From Candidatus Poribacteria bacterium (GTDB taxonomy: Bacteria > Poribacteria > WGA-4E > WGA-3G), in assembly GCA_007571305.1 (NCBI GenBank), contig RKRR01000051.1, positions 1 through 41,134 of the forward strand: a DNA stretch of 41,134 nt, in the 5' to 3' direction. Below are positions 23,460-32,374 of the stretch, piece by piece; position 1 is the first letter of the stretch; each line of letters starts with the position of its first letter. Below the pieces are notes generated by a model. The model saw only the letters and a list, made by a program, of their open reading frames with translations, did not search any database and had not been told where the DNA came from. The position numbers and the translations under genes were made by a program.

Positions 23460-25268
23460 ATGTTCGGCATGGGAAGCGAACTGTACGAATATAGCGAAGA
23501 GGAGCAGGACCTTGGGAAAGTCTATGACCGGGTGTTGATGAGGCGACTTCTTTCGTACCTCAAACCCTACAAGTTCCAGCTTCTGATCATCGGATTTCTC
23601 ATGGTCGGAAATACGCTTTCGCGTTTAGTCGGACCGTACCTACTGCAGCGTGGTATTGACGAGCACATTACCCCGGGTATATTAGAGGGATTAAGTACAA
23701 TTGCGATTTTCTATATATTGGGATTGATCGGTGAGTTCGTATTTAGTTACTTTGAAGAGTATCGCATGCAAATGATCGGGCAACATGTGATGCACGATCT
23801 GCGACAAACGCTTTTTTCGCATTTGCAGCGTTTGGACGTTCAATTTTTTGATAAAAACCCGGTCGGTAGACTGATGACCCGCGTCATGGGAGATGTTCAG
23901 GTCCTCAACGAACTTTTCGCCTCCGGTGTGATCACGGTTTTCGCGAACCTACTCCAGATTTTGGGGATTATGGTGGTGATGCTTCTTTACAACTGGAAAC
24001 TCGCACTCGTGACGTTCACCGTGATTCCAATCATCTTCGGTGCAACGCTCGTGTACCAGATTTACTCGCGCCGTGCCTTCCGAGAACAACGCAAGCAACT
24101 CGCACGGATCAATGCCTTCTTGCAAGAGAACATCGTCGGTATGACTACGATGAAACTTTTCGCACAAGAGCGACGTAGCCATCTCCGTTTTAACGAGCGC
24201 AACCGGAGATACCTGGCTGCCAATCTTCGAAGTATCTTCTATTTTTCAATTTTCCACCCACTCATCGAAGTGACAGCTTCTCTTGCAATAGCCGTGATTA
24301 TCTGGTACGGGGGTGGACAGGTCGTGCAAGGCGCGCTGAGCTTCGGGGTGCTGTTAGCTTTTATCCGTTATGCTGAACGTTTCTTCTGGCCCATCCGGGA
24401 ACTCAGCGAAAAATATACCATCTTCCAAAACGCTATGGCATCTTCCGAGCGCATCTTCCATCTGCTGGATACACAACCCTCTATTGTTTCTGCCGCCCCG
24501 AAAAGCGGCACCGGTACTTTGAAGGGTGAGATTGAATTCCGAAACGTCTGGCTCGCCTACAACGACGATGATTACGTTTTGCGAGATGTCTCATTCAAGG
24601 TCAAACCGGGTGAAAAGGTCGCACTCGTCGGGCATACAGGTGCGGGGAAAACCTCTATTATCAATCTGCTCTGCCGGTTTTATGAAATTAACAAGGGACA
24701 GATCCTAATTGACGGTGTAGATATTCGAGAGATGAATATCAAGGAATTACGGGAAGTTATCAGCATCGTGCAACAGAACATCTTCCTCTTTTCTGACTCC
24801 ATCGAACGAAACATCAGTCTGGGGAATCCGTCAATCCCGCCCGAGCAGATAAAACGTGCTGCGCAAGATGTGCACTTGGACCGATTCGTTCAGAAGATGC
24901 CTCAGGTCTATGGGACTGAGATCAAAGAGGACGGCGGTGGGTTATCCGTTGGACAAAAGCAGTTGGTTGCCTTTGCACGGGCCTTGGCCTCCGATCCGAG
25001 TATCCTTATCCTCGACGAAGCGACTTCAAGCGTTGACACCGAAACTGAACTCCTGATTGAGGATGCGCTTAGGCGTTTGATGGCAGATCGCACCTCAGTC
25101 GTCATCGCTCACCGACTCTCAACGATCCAAAATGCAGATAAGATTATCGTGATGCATCGCGGCGAAATTCGAGAGACCGGCACACACAACGAGTTGTTAC
25201 AACAGGGCGGCATCTATTATCGGTTGTATCAGTTGCAGTACAAGGAACAGGAGAAAAGTGGTCATTAA
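23460..25268 (+). CDS. ABC exporter half-transporter, catalytic subunit
   Basis: 602-aa partner of the preceding gene: a membrane domain followed by an ATPase domain. Walker A is G-H-T-G-A-G-K-T, the signature is L-S-V-G-Q-K-Q-L, Walker B is L-I-L-D-E-A-T with the catalytic Glu present, and the H-loop is I-A-H-R-L-S-T. Together they make a heterodimer of the BmrCD/LmrCD/TM287-288 type, usually exporting drugs or lipids with one active ATP site. AAAGGAGG before the ATG and the 15-nt gap to the previous stop indicate cotranscription. The substrate is not predictable. Confidence 0.93.
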   Translation: MFGMGSELYEYSEEEQDLGKVYDRVLMRRLLSYLKPYKFQLLIIGFLMVGNTLSRLVGPYLLQRGIDEHITPGILEGLSTIAIFYILGLIGEFVFSYFEEYRMQMIGQHVMHDLRQTLFSHLQRLDVQFFDKNPVGRLMTRVMGDVQVLNELFASGVITVFANLLQILGIMVVMLLYNWKLALVTFTVIPIIFGATLVYQIYSRRAFREQRKQLARINAFLQENIVGMTTMKLFAQERRSHLRFNERNRRYLAANLRSIFYFSIFHPLIEVTASLAIAVIIWYGGGQVVQGALSFGVLLAFIRYAERFFWPIRELSEKYTIFQNAMASSERIFHLLDTQPSIVSAAPKSGTGTLKGEIEFRNVWLAYNDDDYVLRDVSFKVKPGEKVALVGHTGAGKTSIINLLCRFYEINKGQILIDGVDIREMNIKELREVISIVQQNIFLFSDSIERNISLGNPSIPPEQIKRAAQDVHLDRFVQKMPQVYGTEIKEDGGGLSVGQKQLVAFARALASDPSILILDEATSSVDTETELLIEDALRRLMADRTSVVIAHRLSTIQNADKIIVMHRGEIRETGTHNELLQQGGIYYRLYQLQYKEQEKSGH

Positions 25269-25436
25269 TAAACTGGAAGAAGACAGGTTGAATGAAGACG
25301 AAGAGTTTGGATGGGTAATGTGTAGGATTTCTGGTCCGAATCAAGGTTCACAGGATTAGGAAATTTGCAGGATTATATGTCATTATTGTTTATCTGAATC
25401 GCAGATTGACGCGGATAGATGCCTCTCTACCGCTCC

Positions 25437-26018
25437 CTATTCTTCTGGTATTTCAAACACCACACCATCCGCCTTTTTTTCATAAAAAATCATCTTTACC
25501 TCTATGGATTCTGCCACAGTTGGTATAGAATCACAGGTACTGGGTTTGATGGAGTATGCTTCTTCGCCTACGAATCCATCTATACCTTGTGATTCTTCAT
25601 GAGGTTCTGCTAAACGGTAGTCGCAATGCCTTATTTCCGACAACTTTTTCAAGATCGCTTCCTGAAATCTAAGTCCTGTGAACGTCTTGACAAGAATCAG
25701 ATCCTCCACCCACGATTTAACCAAGGTTCTGTCAATTTTGCCAATAGCCTCATTGAAATTTTCTATCATTAAGATTATTCTATCTGTTGCATCATCAATT
25801 GCATCGGGATATCGCTCTTGATACCATCTGCCCCATTCTTCAAAAGTTCGTCCGGGGAATTCCTGAATCAATTCGCTTAATTGTCCAACGTACCTCGGTC
25901 GCGTAGCTTGAGAATTCTGATTTGCGATATTCATTAATTGAGTCGTATATTTTGGAAAGTCAGACGTAGGCGCGTTCACATACTCCTGAATCTCAATACT
26001 CTTTAATTTAATTTGCAT
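25437..26018 (-). CDS. MjaI-family type II restriction endonuclease
   Basis: 193-aa nuclease that fits the MjaI family (archaeal prototype cuts CTAG). G-Q-L-S-E-L-I, E-E-W-x-x-W-Y, Y-P-D-A-I near 70-74, V-K-S-W-V-E-D-L and G-I-D-G-F-V-G near 145-151 followed by S-I-K-P at 156-159 match the remembered family pattern; D147 and K158 fit a PD-(D/E)XK core. It lies 35 nt after an m4C-type methyltransferase gene, its expected partner. A start with AAAGGAT precedes ATG 26018. Recognition of CTAG is inferred from family membership, not seen. Confidence 0.78.
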   Translation of the reverse strand: MQIKLKSIEIQEYVNAPTSDFPKYTTQLMNIANQNSQATRPRYVGQLSELIQEFPGRTFEEWGRWYQERYPDAIDDATDRIILMIENFNEAIGKIDRTLVKSWVEDLILVKTFTGLRFQEAILKKLSEIRHCDYRLAEPHEESQGIDGFVGEEAYSIKPSTCDSIPTVAESIEVKMIFYEKKADGVVFEIPEE

Positions 26019-26053
26019 ACATATCCTTTTGTATCATATCGGATACGATAAAA

Positions 26054-27205
26054 TCACTTTGCATTCAATATACTAAGTTGAGAAGGTTTTCTGTGAGACT
26101 TCACTTTATTTCTGACTAAGGATTTTGAGGTCCACTTAGAGTTCCAAACGTGCGGGTCCGTTGAATAGGTGACTTCAAAGATGTTATCTCCGCATGATCG
26201 AATTGCTTCTAAGTTATTCAACAAAATAAACTGTTCTTGACTCGTCACTACTGGGCAATCGTAATGTTTATTTCTATACTTCAACGGGCCTGAGTTTTGG
26301 ATCCTATTTTCGACAAACGCATAATGCCTTAACAATCTATCGTACAAATAATGGTTTGAAAAATCAACGATATGGTGCGCTATTGGACAAATTGTCTGTT
26401 GAAAACTCTCATCAATTTCAACACCGATGCTATTACGTCCCGATGTCATTGCAGCCGCAGTCGTGGTGCCTGTCCCCAAAAACGGATCAAGTATCACATC
26501 ACCTTTCACAGAATACATATTGATGAGTCGATACGCCAAATCAAACGGAAATGCTGCGCTTCTCAATCGCGACATCGCTTCTGGGAGTTTCTGCCCTGTT
26601 CCTTTGATATCCATCCACACATCCGAATACCAAATATTTCTTTCTTCCCAAAACAGAGCACTTTCGCGTCTGTTTTGTTTTTCGTTCTCCGTTTTAAATT
26701 CTCTTTTGGAGCCTTTCCTGACTATCAGGATGTATTCGTGTTCCAGTGTCACATAGGCACCAGCAGGCAGCATGCCTGAACCCATAAATTTATTGGGAGT
26801 ATTCGCCTGTTTTCGCCAGAGGATGTCGGGGAGTGCTGAAAATCCGATACTTAAGAGGTAATTCAAGATTCTCGCGTGGTTTGGATACAAACAAAAATCA
26901 TCTCTGATCTTTCTTGTCGCATCCCCGATATTGATACACGCGAATCTACCATCTTTTAAAACCCTGAACACTTCACTCCACACAGAATTAAGAATATCGT
27001 GCATCAACGCATAAGCCTGTTTCCCTTCGCCTCGCAGTAATACCTGCTGAATCTCTGGATTCTGGGCACTAAATATATCATCCCACATACCAATCATAGG
27101 ATACGGCGGGGAGGTAACGACCAGGTCAACGCTTTCCGAAGCGATCTCTTTTAAATCTCGGGCATCTTGAAAAAGGATATTATGCGTAGTTTTCATATTA
27201 CTCAT
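26054..27205 (-). CDS. Beta-class DNA methyltransferase, predicted N4-cytosine (CTAG)
   Basis: 383-aa modification enzyme. Motif IV comes first, T-S-P-P-Y-P-M-I-G-M-W at 31-41; SPPY is the N4-cytosine form. Motif I follows, D-P-F-L-G-T-G-T-T at 240-248, which is beta-class order. The P-M-I-x-M-W extension is what I recall for M.MjaI-like CTAG methylases. The region between has the target recognition part. The endonuclease gene follows directly, so this is a complete type II system. It has clearly AT-rich codon use and lies next to another type II pair. Confidence 0.85.
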   Translation of the reverse strand: MSNMKTTHNILFQDARDLKEIASESVDLVVTSPPYPMIGMWDDIFSAQNPEIQQVLLRGEGKQAYALMHDILNSVWSEVFRVLKDGRFACINIGDATRKIRDDFCLYPNHARILNYLLSIGFSALPDILWRKQANTPNKFMGSGMLPAGAYVTLEHEYILIVRKGSKREFKTENEKQNRRESALFWEERNIWYSDVWMDIKGTGQKLPEAMSRLRSAAFPFDLAYRLINMYSVKGDVILDPFLGTGTTTAAAMTSGRNSIGVEIDESFQQTICPIAHHIVDFSNHYLYDRLLRHYAFVENRIQNSGPLKYRNKHYDCPVVTSQEQFILLNNLEAIRSCGDNIFEVTYSTDPHVWNSKWTSKSLVRNKVKSHRKPSQLSILNAK

Positions 27206-27231
27206 TAAATGAACCGAAGGTTTTATCGCGA

Positions 27232-27822
27232 TTAAAAAATATCACCTTCTTTGCGGTAATTGTTAATCCATCTATCCCAATCCACAGAATTTCTTTTTAG
27301 CGTTATCATGTATTCTATGGTTTTATTATCTTCTAAAGCTTTTCGAGTGCCATGAGCAGGAGAGGCTTTAAGTTTTTTCATTTCCAACATCATTTCTGCA
27401 TGTGTTAAAACAAATGTGGTTGCCCCATCGTCAGAGACTGACTGAATAATGTAACCACAATCCTGCCATGGTCTAATTTGAAGCATGTGAACAGAATTAT
27501 CCAGATTGTAACCAGAACTTTTATACTCATAATATCTGCCGTTCTTTCTTAAATCTCCTCTATCCTCATTTTTATTAACTCTTTCACAATTGTGTTTCTT
27601 TATGAAATAGTTTTCCCACAAAGGACTCCTTGACTGTGTGGACAGAACGCTACTTATTTTATAAAAGTCCTGTTCAGAAATTTCTTGTTTCTCAAGGGTT
27701 AAATCAATTAATTGATCTCTAATACTTGCTACACTATTCAGCACAATTCTGCTGTTATCTATATTTTCTAATACAAAACTTATCGTTTCGTTTAATTTTT
27801 TCTGGTTCATAGCAGTTGACAT
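27232..27822 (-). CDS. Predicted type II restriction endonuclease, unknown specificity
   Basis: 196-aa protein from ATG 27822; a longer frame starts inside the preceding gene, but AGG sits 6 nt before this ATG. No family is recognised with confidence. The segment D-R-G-D90 ... E99-Y-K101-S-S is a D-x8-E-x-K arrangement as in PD-(D/E)XK nucleases, followed by a H-M-L-Q-I-R-P-W-Q strand-helix part. The position directly after an adenine-type methyltransferase (8 nt gap) is the main argument that it is the matching endonuclease. It is AT-rich. Confidence 0.65.
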   Translation of the reverse strand: MSTAMNQKKLNETISFVLENIDNSRIVLNSVASIRDQLIDLTLEKQEISEQDFYKISSVLSTQSRSPLWENYFIKKHNCERVNKNEDRGDLRKNGRYYEYKSSGYNLDNSVHMLQIRPWQDCGYIIQSVSDDGATTFVLTHAEMMLEMKKLKASPAHGTRKALEDNKTIEYMITLKRNSVDWDRWINNYRKEGDIF

Positions 27823-27829
27823 ATTCAAC

Positions 27830-28690
27830 CTAAAGTGGATCAAACAAACTCCCCTGGCTTTCTTCAGTTCTATTCGGCTCATGGCATTTTATATACTGTT
27901 CCAAAAATTCAAATTTTGTTAGCCAATATACCCCACCATTTGCACACGAATTTCCATTCCAATCCACTGCTTTGATTTTAGATATTAAATCTTCTACTAG
28001 AATTTTGGATTTAAGGAAATATCCTCTATTGTTTGGGGTCGGAGTTTTTGTAATTCTGCTGGGAGAAGCACCAAACACAAATATGTCAAAATCATCTTTA
28101 TTGGAGAATTCAAAATCATTCGTTTCTGTGTAGGCATCAGGATTAACTCTTAAATCTTTTCCTTCTGATTTATCAAAGATGAAGAAACTTGCAGGCACAT
28201 GATATGACTCGCCTTCTAATGTAAAACAATCCCTTCCCAAGCCAGTGATGGAGGCTATTCTCCAGTTATATGGCAATATTTTTTGTCGTGTATGTTTTTT
28301 ATACACATCTGGTAAAATAAAAGCAATTGTTTGGACATTACTGAACGAGGTGGCATGGGATATAAATTTTGAGGATAGTTTCTGATATTGACCAAACGGT
28401 GGATTCCCTATAACCAATACACGTTTGTACACCTCACTAATATTGTAATTGAACCAGTCCTCTTTGATAATCTCATCATGTTGCGGATCAATATCAATTC
28501 CTATTTTGGTATCATGTTGGATGTTTTTATAAAAAGCACCGTTTCCTGCAGCGGGTTCTATCACGCAATCGTATCTGTGAGGCAATTTATTGACTGCATC
28601 TAAACACCTTTTCACGACTTTCTGTTTTGTGTAGAATTTATCCAAGATCCTACTGCTGCTTTTATATTTTTTTCTCCAAACGTGAGCCAT
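27830..28690 (-). CDS. Type II DNA methyltransferase, predicted N6-adenine
   Basis: 286-aa methyltransferase. The ATG at 28690 has AAAGGAG 8 nt upstream; the frame continues to 28756 but without such support. D-K-F-Y-T-K at 17-22 is the N-terminal signature of many type II adenine methylases. Motif I is I-E-P-A-A-G-N-G-A-F at 44-53, and motif IV is G-N-P-P-F-G at 95-100. The NPPF form is typical of N6-adenine enzymes. The C-terminal half is the recognition domain. It is followed by the predicted endonuclease. The target sequence is unknown. Confidence 0.85.
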   Translation of the reverse strand: MAHVWRKKYKSSSRILDKFYTKQKVVKRCLDAVNKLPHRYDCVIEPAAGNGAFYKNIQHDTKIGIDIDPQHDEIIKEDWFNYNISEVYKRVLVIGNPPFGQYQKLSSKFISHATSFSNVQTIAFILPDVYKKHTRQKILPYNWRIASITGLGRDCFTLEGESYHVPASFFIFDKSEGKDLRVNPDAYTETNDFEFSNKDDFDIFVFGASPSRITKTPTPNNRGYFLKSKILVEDLISKIKAVDWNGNSCANGGVYWLTKFEFLEQYIKCHEPNRTEESQGSLFDPL

Positions 28691-28816
28691 TTTTATATCT
28701 CCTTTAGAGCCGTCTTTTTCAAGTTTGGCTGATTCGCCTACACTCATATATAGCATACCACACCGACACTTAAAATGATAATTTTTTGTGGATCACTTAG
28801 GGCAGGGATTAACATC

Positions 28817-30736
28817 TCAATGCCATACGATGTATGTCGGCATTTCCATGACCAATCCGATTAAACTCCAGACACATCCAACCGTGTAATCTCCCAAGAT
28901 TAGCCCTAAAAAGAACGGCACTGCCTGTCGATAGAGTTTCACGCCGCCGATCTTCAGTACAGTCGCCTTTGCCAACCAACTCAGGAAGATCGGAAACCAC
29001 AAACCGCCCATCCCTGTCCCGCTTACAAGCACATAACCTCCGGGATGCAAGGGCCACCACAGAAATTTGATCTTCATAACCATCAGAAATATCGTGAACA
29101 GGAAACTACCACTGATAACACCCAGTTCCGGCCCGGCGGTCTCCCGTGGACTTACCAGCCACGTTTGCAGGCGGTTGAACGTCTCCCAGCCCATATAGAC
29201 AATCCAACCACGTGCTTTGCTCCCCGCGCCCATATCGTAAAGTACATGTAGATACGCCCAGAACGTTATCAGGATGCCGAACACAATCGCCAAGATCATC
29301 CCGATAAGCAACTGCCGATAGCCAATTTGGCTCCGTTCTGCCAGACGGAACGCCTCCAATTCGCTCGGTGTCGGGTGCGCACGGAAACAGCGGACAAACG
29401 GATAGAGAAACGTTAAACCTGTCAGATTGGCCGCCCCGAGTCGGCGTGTACCTAAGGCAAGTACCATCGTTCGAGCGGGATCGACAAAGATGAGCTGATG
29501 CAATGGCGGTCCAATTTCAGCACGGATACGCGTGATACCAATAACCAGTGGGAAGTAAAATAGGAAAAAGAGTCCAATCGCCCAGAAGGTCATCCCCATC
29601 TGATGACAGAAAAAGAAAAGAAACAGCATTCCGACCGTGAATAGTCCAGCGGCGGTTCGATAGCGCATGGGTTCACGAGAGTCGTCAGGTGCTGTCTCAC
29701 CGCGGCGTTGTGCAATGCCGAAAACTTTCCGAAGAATCCGTCCGTAGTGTTTCCGTCCAATCCATAACGGAATACATCCGAAAGCGATCCACGCGCCTGT
29801 TTGCTGTTCGAGGTGATAGATGTTCCGCGCCCCAAAGGCATCTGTTACAATCAATTGAATACGACTGAAAAGCCAAAAGAACCAACAGGAGAACGAGAGA
29901 TCCAACGGTGTAAAGAACATCAAGCCGATGCTAAAGGGATAAAACGAGATACGAATCGGTCCCATTGCGCTCCACGGTTTTGAGCTAAACTGCCCAATCG
30001 TTTTTCCTTTGATGGGTAGCGAAGGTATATCTGGAAACAGGTAATTCAAACCGTTCAGTAATTCTGCACCACCTGCAAGCGCGAAGCCGAGCCACATCCA
30101 CGGAGAAGTAAAAAATCGTTTCGGGTTGCTTGTGAGTGCCAACGGGAGTTGGACGATTGGATAGTTCAGTCGTTCATTTTCCGTCCACTGCTTCCGAAGA
30201 AAGACCGTTACCGCCAACAACGTCAGCCAGAGCGCGATAACAAAACTCGACCAAGCTAGCACCGGCGGCACCCATGCATTTAAAACGCTGGAGGTGTAGA
30301 GTGTGGAGTCGCCCTCGTAGAACCCGTCTAAGATTCGTGGGCTTTTAACTGCAATCCACGTGGGGATGTGATGCCCGAAAAGCGGAATCCATTCATTCTC
30401 TGGTGATGCGAACTGAAAGGCGTGTGCGAGGACAGGAATCAGATAACCCATCATCGTATGCCCGCTGATAGTCGTCAGCATCACAACCATCACATAGATG
30501 GTTTGTAAATCCGCTTCTGACATTGCCAGACGCGGTAAGAATCGCTGAAGCAGTAGGTTGACGAGTACGAAGACGAGGAGGGTAAAAACCGCGTTGAAGA
30601 ACAGAGAAGCGATCGTCAACTGCGTAGAATGCCACACCTCTGTTCCCATCAGACACCAGTAGCTATTAAAGGCGACAAGCACCAGCCCAATCAGCAGGAT
30701 GTGTGGTTTGACGAGGTTGATTCTTCCGTTAGCCAT
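28817..30736 (-). CDS. Large polytopic membrane protein, DUF6785/DUF6784-like
   Basis: 639-aa inner-membrane protein with about 12 or more hydrophobic segments and little soluble sequence. It has the pattern I associate with the DUF6785 family of Poribacteria, Planctomycetes and similar groups (N-terminal L-V-L-V-A-F-N-S-Y-W, then E-N-E-R-L-N-Y-P-I-V-Q-L-P, and a late R-I-R-A-E-I-G-P-P segment). The fold resembles oligopeptide-transporter-like proteins, but the function is unknown. Its ATG overlaps the end of the pantothenate-pathway gene by 8 nt, so the two are translationally coupled. The last helices end near the stop without a soluble tail. Confidence 0.75.
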   Translation of the reverse strand: MANGRINLVKPHILLIGLVLVAFNSYWCLMGTEVWHSTQLTIASLFFNAVFTLLVFVLVNLLLQRFLPRLAMSEADLQTIYVMVVMLTTISGHTMMGYLIPVLAHAFQFASPENEWIPLFGHHIPTWIAVKSPRILDGFYEGDSTLYTSSVLNAWVPPVLAWSSFVIALWLTLLAVTVFLRKQWTENERLNYPIVQLPLALTSNPKRFFTSPWMWLGFALAGGAELLNGLNYLFPDIPSLPIKGKTIGQFSSKPWSAMGPIRISFYPFSIGLMFFTPLDLSFSCWFFWLFSRIQLIVTDAFGARNIYHLEQQTGAWIAFGCIPLWIGRKHYGRILRKVFGIAQRRGETAPDDSREPMRYRTAAGLFTVGMLFLFFFCHQMGMTFWAIGLFFLFYFPLVIGITRIRAEIGPPLHQLIFVDPARTMVLALGTRRLGAANLTGLTFLYPFVRCFRAHPTPSELEAFRLAERSQIGYRQLLIGMILAIVFGILITFWAYLHVLYDMGAGSKARGWIVYMGWETFNRLQTWLVSPRETAGPELGVISGSFLFTIFLMVMKIKFLWWPLHPGGYVLVSGTGMGGLWFPIFLSWLAKATVLKIGGVKLYRQAVPFFLGLILGDYTVGCVWSLIGLVMEMPTYIVWH

Positions 30737-31481
30737 TCCCGCTCCTGCTGATGTGCTGTAACGCTTTCTGTAACACCGCTTCGTTGTTGTATTTTTTTAG
30801 GATGTCTTGTGCTGTAGAAGTTCTGATACTCCGACTCTCTTCGCATAACAAGGGCAATGCCCGCACGACGTTATCGACGATTGTGATGCTCGCCTGTTTC
30901 GCGGTGCGTGACATTGGGTTCAGATCGATGGTCACGACCTCCTTGCCCATTTTTCGGAGTGCTTCGCATCGGTCACCGTCCTCAAGTGGCACGAAAACGA
31001 CATCCGCTTTAAAGATGCCATCTGGATGGACGAACTTTCGATTGGAGTCGATATAGGAGAGTTGTACCTCAGTTGTAGGCATGAGCACGTCCGGTGCGCC
31101 GTGCTTCAGGAGATATTCCCGGATTCTTTTTTCCCGTCCTGTTTCCGTGTGGAAAATATTGACCTCTAACGGAGCATTCAGGACCCGTCCCAATTCAACA
31201 AGCCCATCTGGCACCACTGCCGTGACATTCCCATTGACGGAGATGACAGGATGATCTGCCAGACAGAGCATCGCCGAGGCAGCGTGGATTGCTTCCGTTG
31301 CGAAGGGCTGTGTCTGCTCCCCGATGAGATAATCGAAAGCCTCCCCGCGCCCGTGCGCGATCAAGCCGTGGATGGAGGTGATACCTTGCTGGACACCTGC
31401 GACGATTGTATCTCGTAGACTCAATGAAAGGTATCGGGGATGTGTTTTCGGAACGTCGCTCAATTGTGAATAAAACCTCAT
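30729..31481 (-). CDS. 4-phosphopantoate--beta-alanine ligase, archaeal type
   Basis: 250-aa enzyme resembling archaeal phosphopantothenate synthetase (COG1701), which joins 4-phosphopantoate and beta-alanine with ATP on the way to coenzyme A. Signatures: H-P-R-Y near 14-17, G-I-T-S-I-H-G-L-I-A-H-G-R-G-E-A-F-D-Y near 33-51, P-V-I-S-V-N-G-N-V, V-P-L-E-D-G-D-R, and D-L-N-P-M-S-R-T-A with T-I-V-D-N-V toward the C-terminus. This route is usual in archaea and rare in bacteria. The next gene is the DUF6785-like membrane protein, overlapping by 8 nt. No Shine-Dalgarno is clear upstream. Confidence 0.85.
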   Translation of the reverse strand: MRFYSQLSDVPKTHPRYLSLSLRDTIVAGVQQGITSIHGLIAHGRGEAFDYLIGEQTQPFATEAIHAASAMLCLADHPVISVNGNVTAVVPDGLVELGRVLNAPLEVNIFHTETGREKRIREYLLKHGAPDVLMPTTEVQLSYIDSNRKFVHPDGIFKADVVFVPLEDGDRCEALRKMGKEVVTIDLNPMSRTAKQASITIVDNVVRALPLLCEESRSIRTSTAQDILKKYNNEAVLQKALQHISRSGNG

Positions 31482-31593
31482 CGTAAATTTGCGTCTATTA
31501 TACTCTGTTTTGGGGTAGTTTGCAAGTGGAGATATAGAGAGTTTAAGGAGGCATACTATATTCGCAGCTTGGTATGCTTTAGCGCAAATAGAT

Positions 31594-31714
31594 CAGGACT
31601 TACGCAATTTTGACCATAGGGCACTTTGTGAGAGGGTGATCTGCAAAAAACACAAGTGTTCTCGTGGCACACCCTAACAGGTTATGCTACGAAAGAGCAG
31701 CATGTGTAAGCCCT
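31594..31714. mobile_element. MITE-like element with inverted ends and 6-bp target duplication
   Basis: Left end AGGACTTACGCA (31595-31606) and right end TGTGTAAGCCCT (31703-31714) are inverted repeats (10 of 12 match). ATAGAT lies immediately outside both ends (31588-31593 and 31715-31720). The 121-bp interior encodes nothing and contains one copy of the CTAACAG repeat. Insertion shifts the frame of a TPR gene remnant. No transposase is in the window; the end sequence is of a type common in small non-autonomous elements. Confidence 0.7.
31666..31695 (+). repeat. Dispersed CTAACAG-type repeat, copy B (inside the MITE-like element)
   Basis: GGCACACCCTAACAGGTTAT followed by GCTACGAAAG matches the core of copies A, C and D. 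Here the left arm ACCCT pairs less well with AGGTT than in the others. It is the only copy located inside another element. Confidence 0.65.
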
Positions 31715-31847
31715 ATAGATTTAAAGAGGCACGGCAAGATATACAGAAATCTTTGAAGATTGATGTCAATTATCTGATTGCCCAAAATCTGTTGACAGCA
31801 ATTGAAAATTACCAGCAATAGTTAATCAAATCTCAACAGCCATCTGT

Positions 31848-32243
31848 TTAAATCGGTTTCCCAAAACACAACACATACCTATCATGGTCCTTGAGTTCAA
31901 ACGCTCGAAGACCATCGCTGGTGTCTGCGAGCGTTTCGTGAAATTCTAATCCACGATTCTGATACTCAGCATACAACCTGTCAGGCTCAGAAACGAGAAT
32001 AAATGCATCCCATCTCGCCCATTCGTGTCGTGTGTAGTTCGGAATAGGATGAATATTATCGGTGATATGTTTGAGCAGAATCCGCACGTTATCACGAGAG
32101 ACAATCGCAAAAAACGGATCTTCTTCTGGGATGAGTAAATCTGTCTCGAAGCCGAGTTTCTGATTGTAGAATTCAATTGACGCAGCAAGGTTTTTGACAA
32201 TAAAAAACGGATAAATTTTTTCAAGTTTCGTATCTTTTGCCAT
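31848..32243 (-). CDS. VOC-family (glyoxalase/bleomycin-resistance-like) protein
   Basis: 131-aa single VOC unit pair: beta-alpha-beta-beta-beta halves starting I-Y-P-F-F-I-V-K-N-L-A-A-S-I-E-F-Y and ending F-E-L-K-D-H-D-R-Y-V-L-C-F. Family members are dioxygenases, glyoxalases or drug-binding proteins acting as dimers; the metal ligands are not conserved clearly enough to choose. A strong GGGAGGG precedes the ATG on the minus strand. No functional link to neighbours. Confidence 0.8.
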   Translation of the reverse strand: MAKDTKLEKIYPFFIVKNLAASIEFYNQKLGFETDLLIPEEDPFFAIVSRDNVRILLKHITDNIHPIPNYTRHEWARWDAFILVSEPDRLYAEYQNRGLEFHETLADTSDGLRAFELKDHDRYVLCFGKPI

Positions 32244-32374
32244 TGTTCATCCCTCCCATATTTTTTCCAATATCCTAACAGACTTCTGTCAAGGATTCAA
32301 CAGAGCGTAGGATCACATTCCCAAAATTGTTTGATATCAACTGCCAATGTGTGTTAGACTTTAACAACTCACTT

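Larger units (their letters stand above)
31542..31821 (+). pseudogene. TPR gene remnant split by a MITE-like element
   Basis: The right part reads, from 31702, a frame ending N-Y-L-I-A-Q-N-L-L-T-A-I-E-N-Y-Q-Q before TAG 31819-31821, a typical TPR C-terminus. Deleting the element at 31594-31714 and one copy of the 6-bp duplication joins it in frame to the left part, giving E-A-Y-Y-I-R-S-L-V-C-F-S-A-N-R-F-K-E-A-R, a well-formed TPR unit. The left flank beyond 31542 reads on without a clear start, so the gene was probably already a fragment. It lies between the pantothenate-pathway gene and the VOC gene, and the stretch 31482-31847 has no other gene. Confidence 0.65.

Noticed and set aside
25335..25432. 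Possible repeat or gene fragment between the exporter and the R-M genes
   Set aside because: GAATC-rich noncoding text with no second copy in the window and no ORF.
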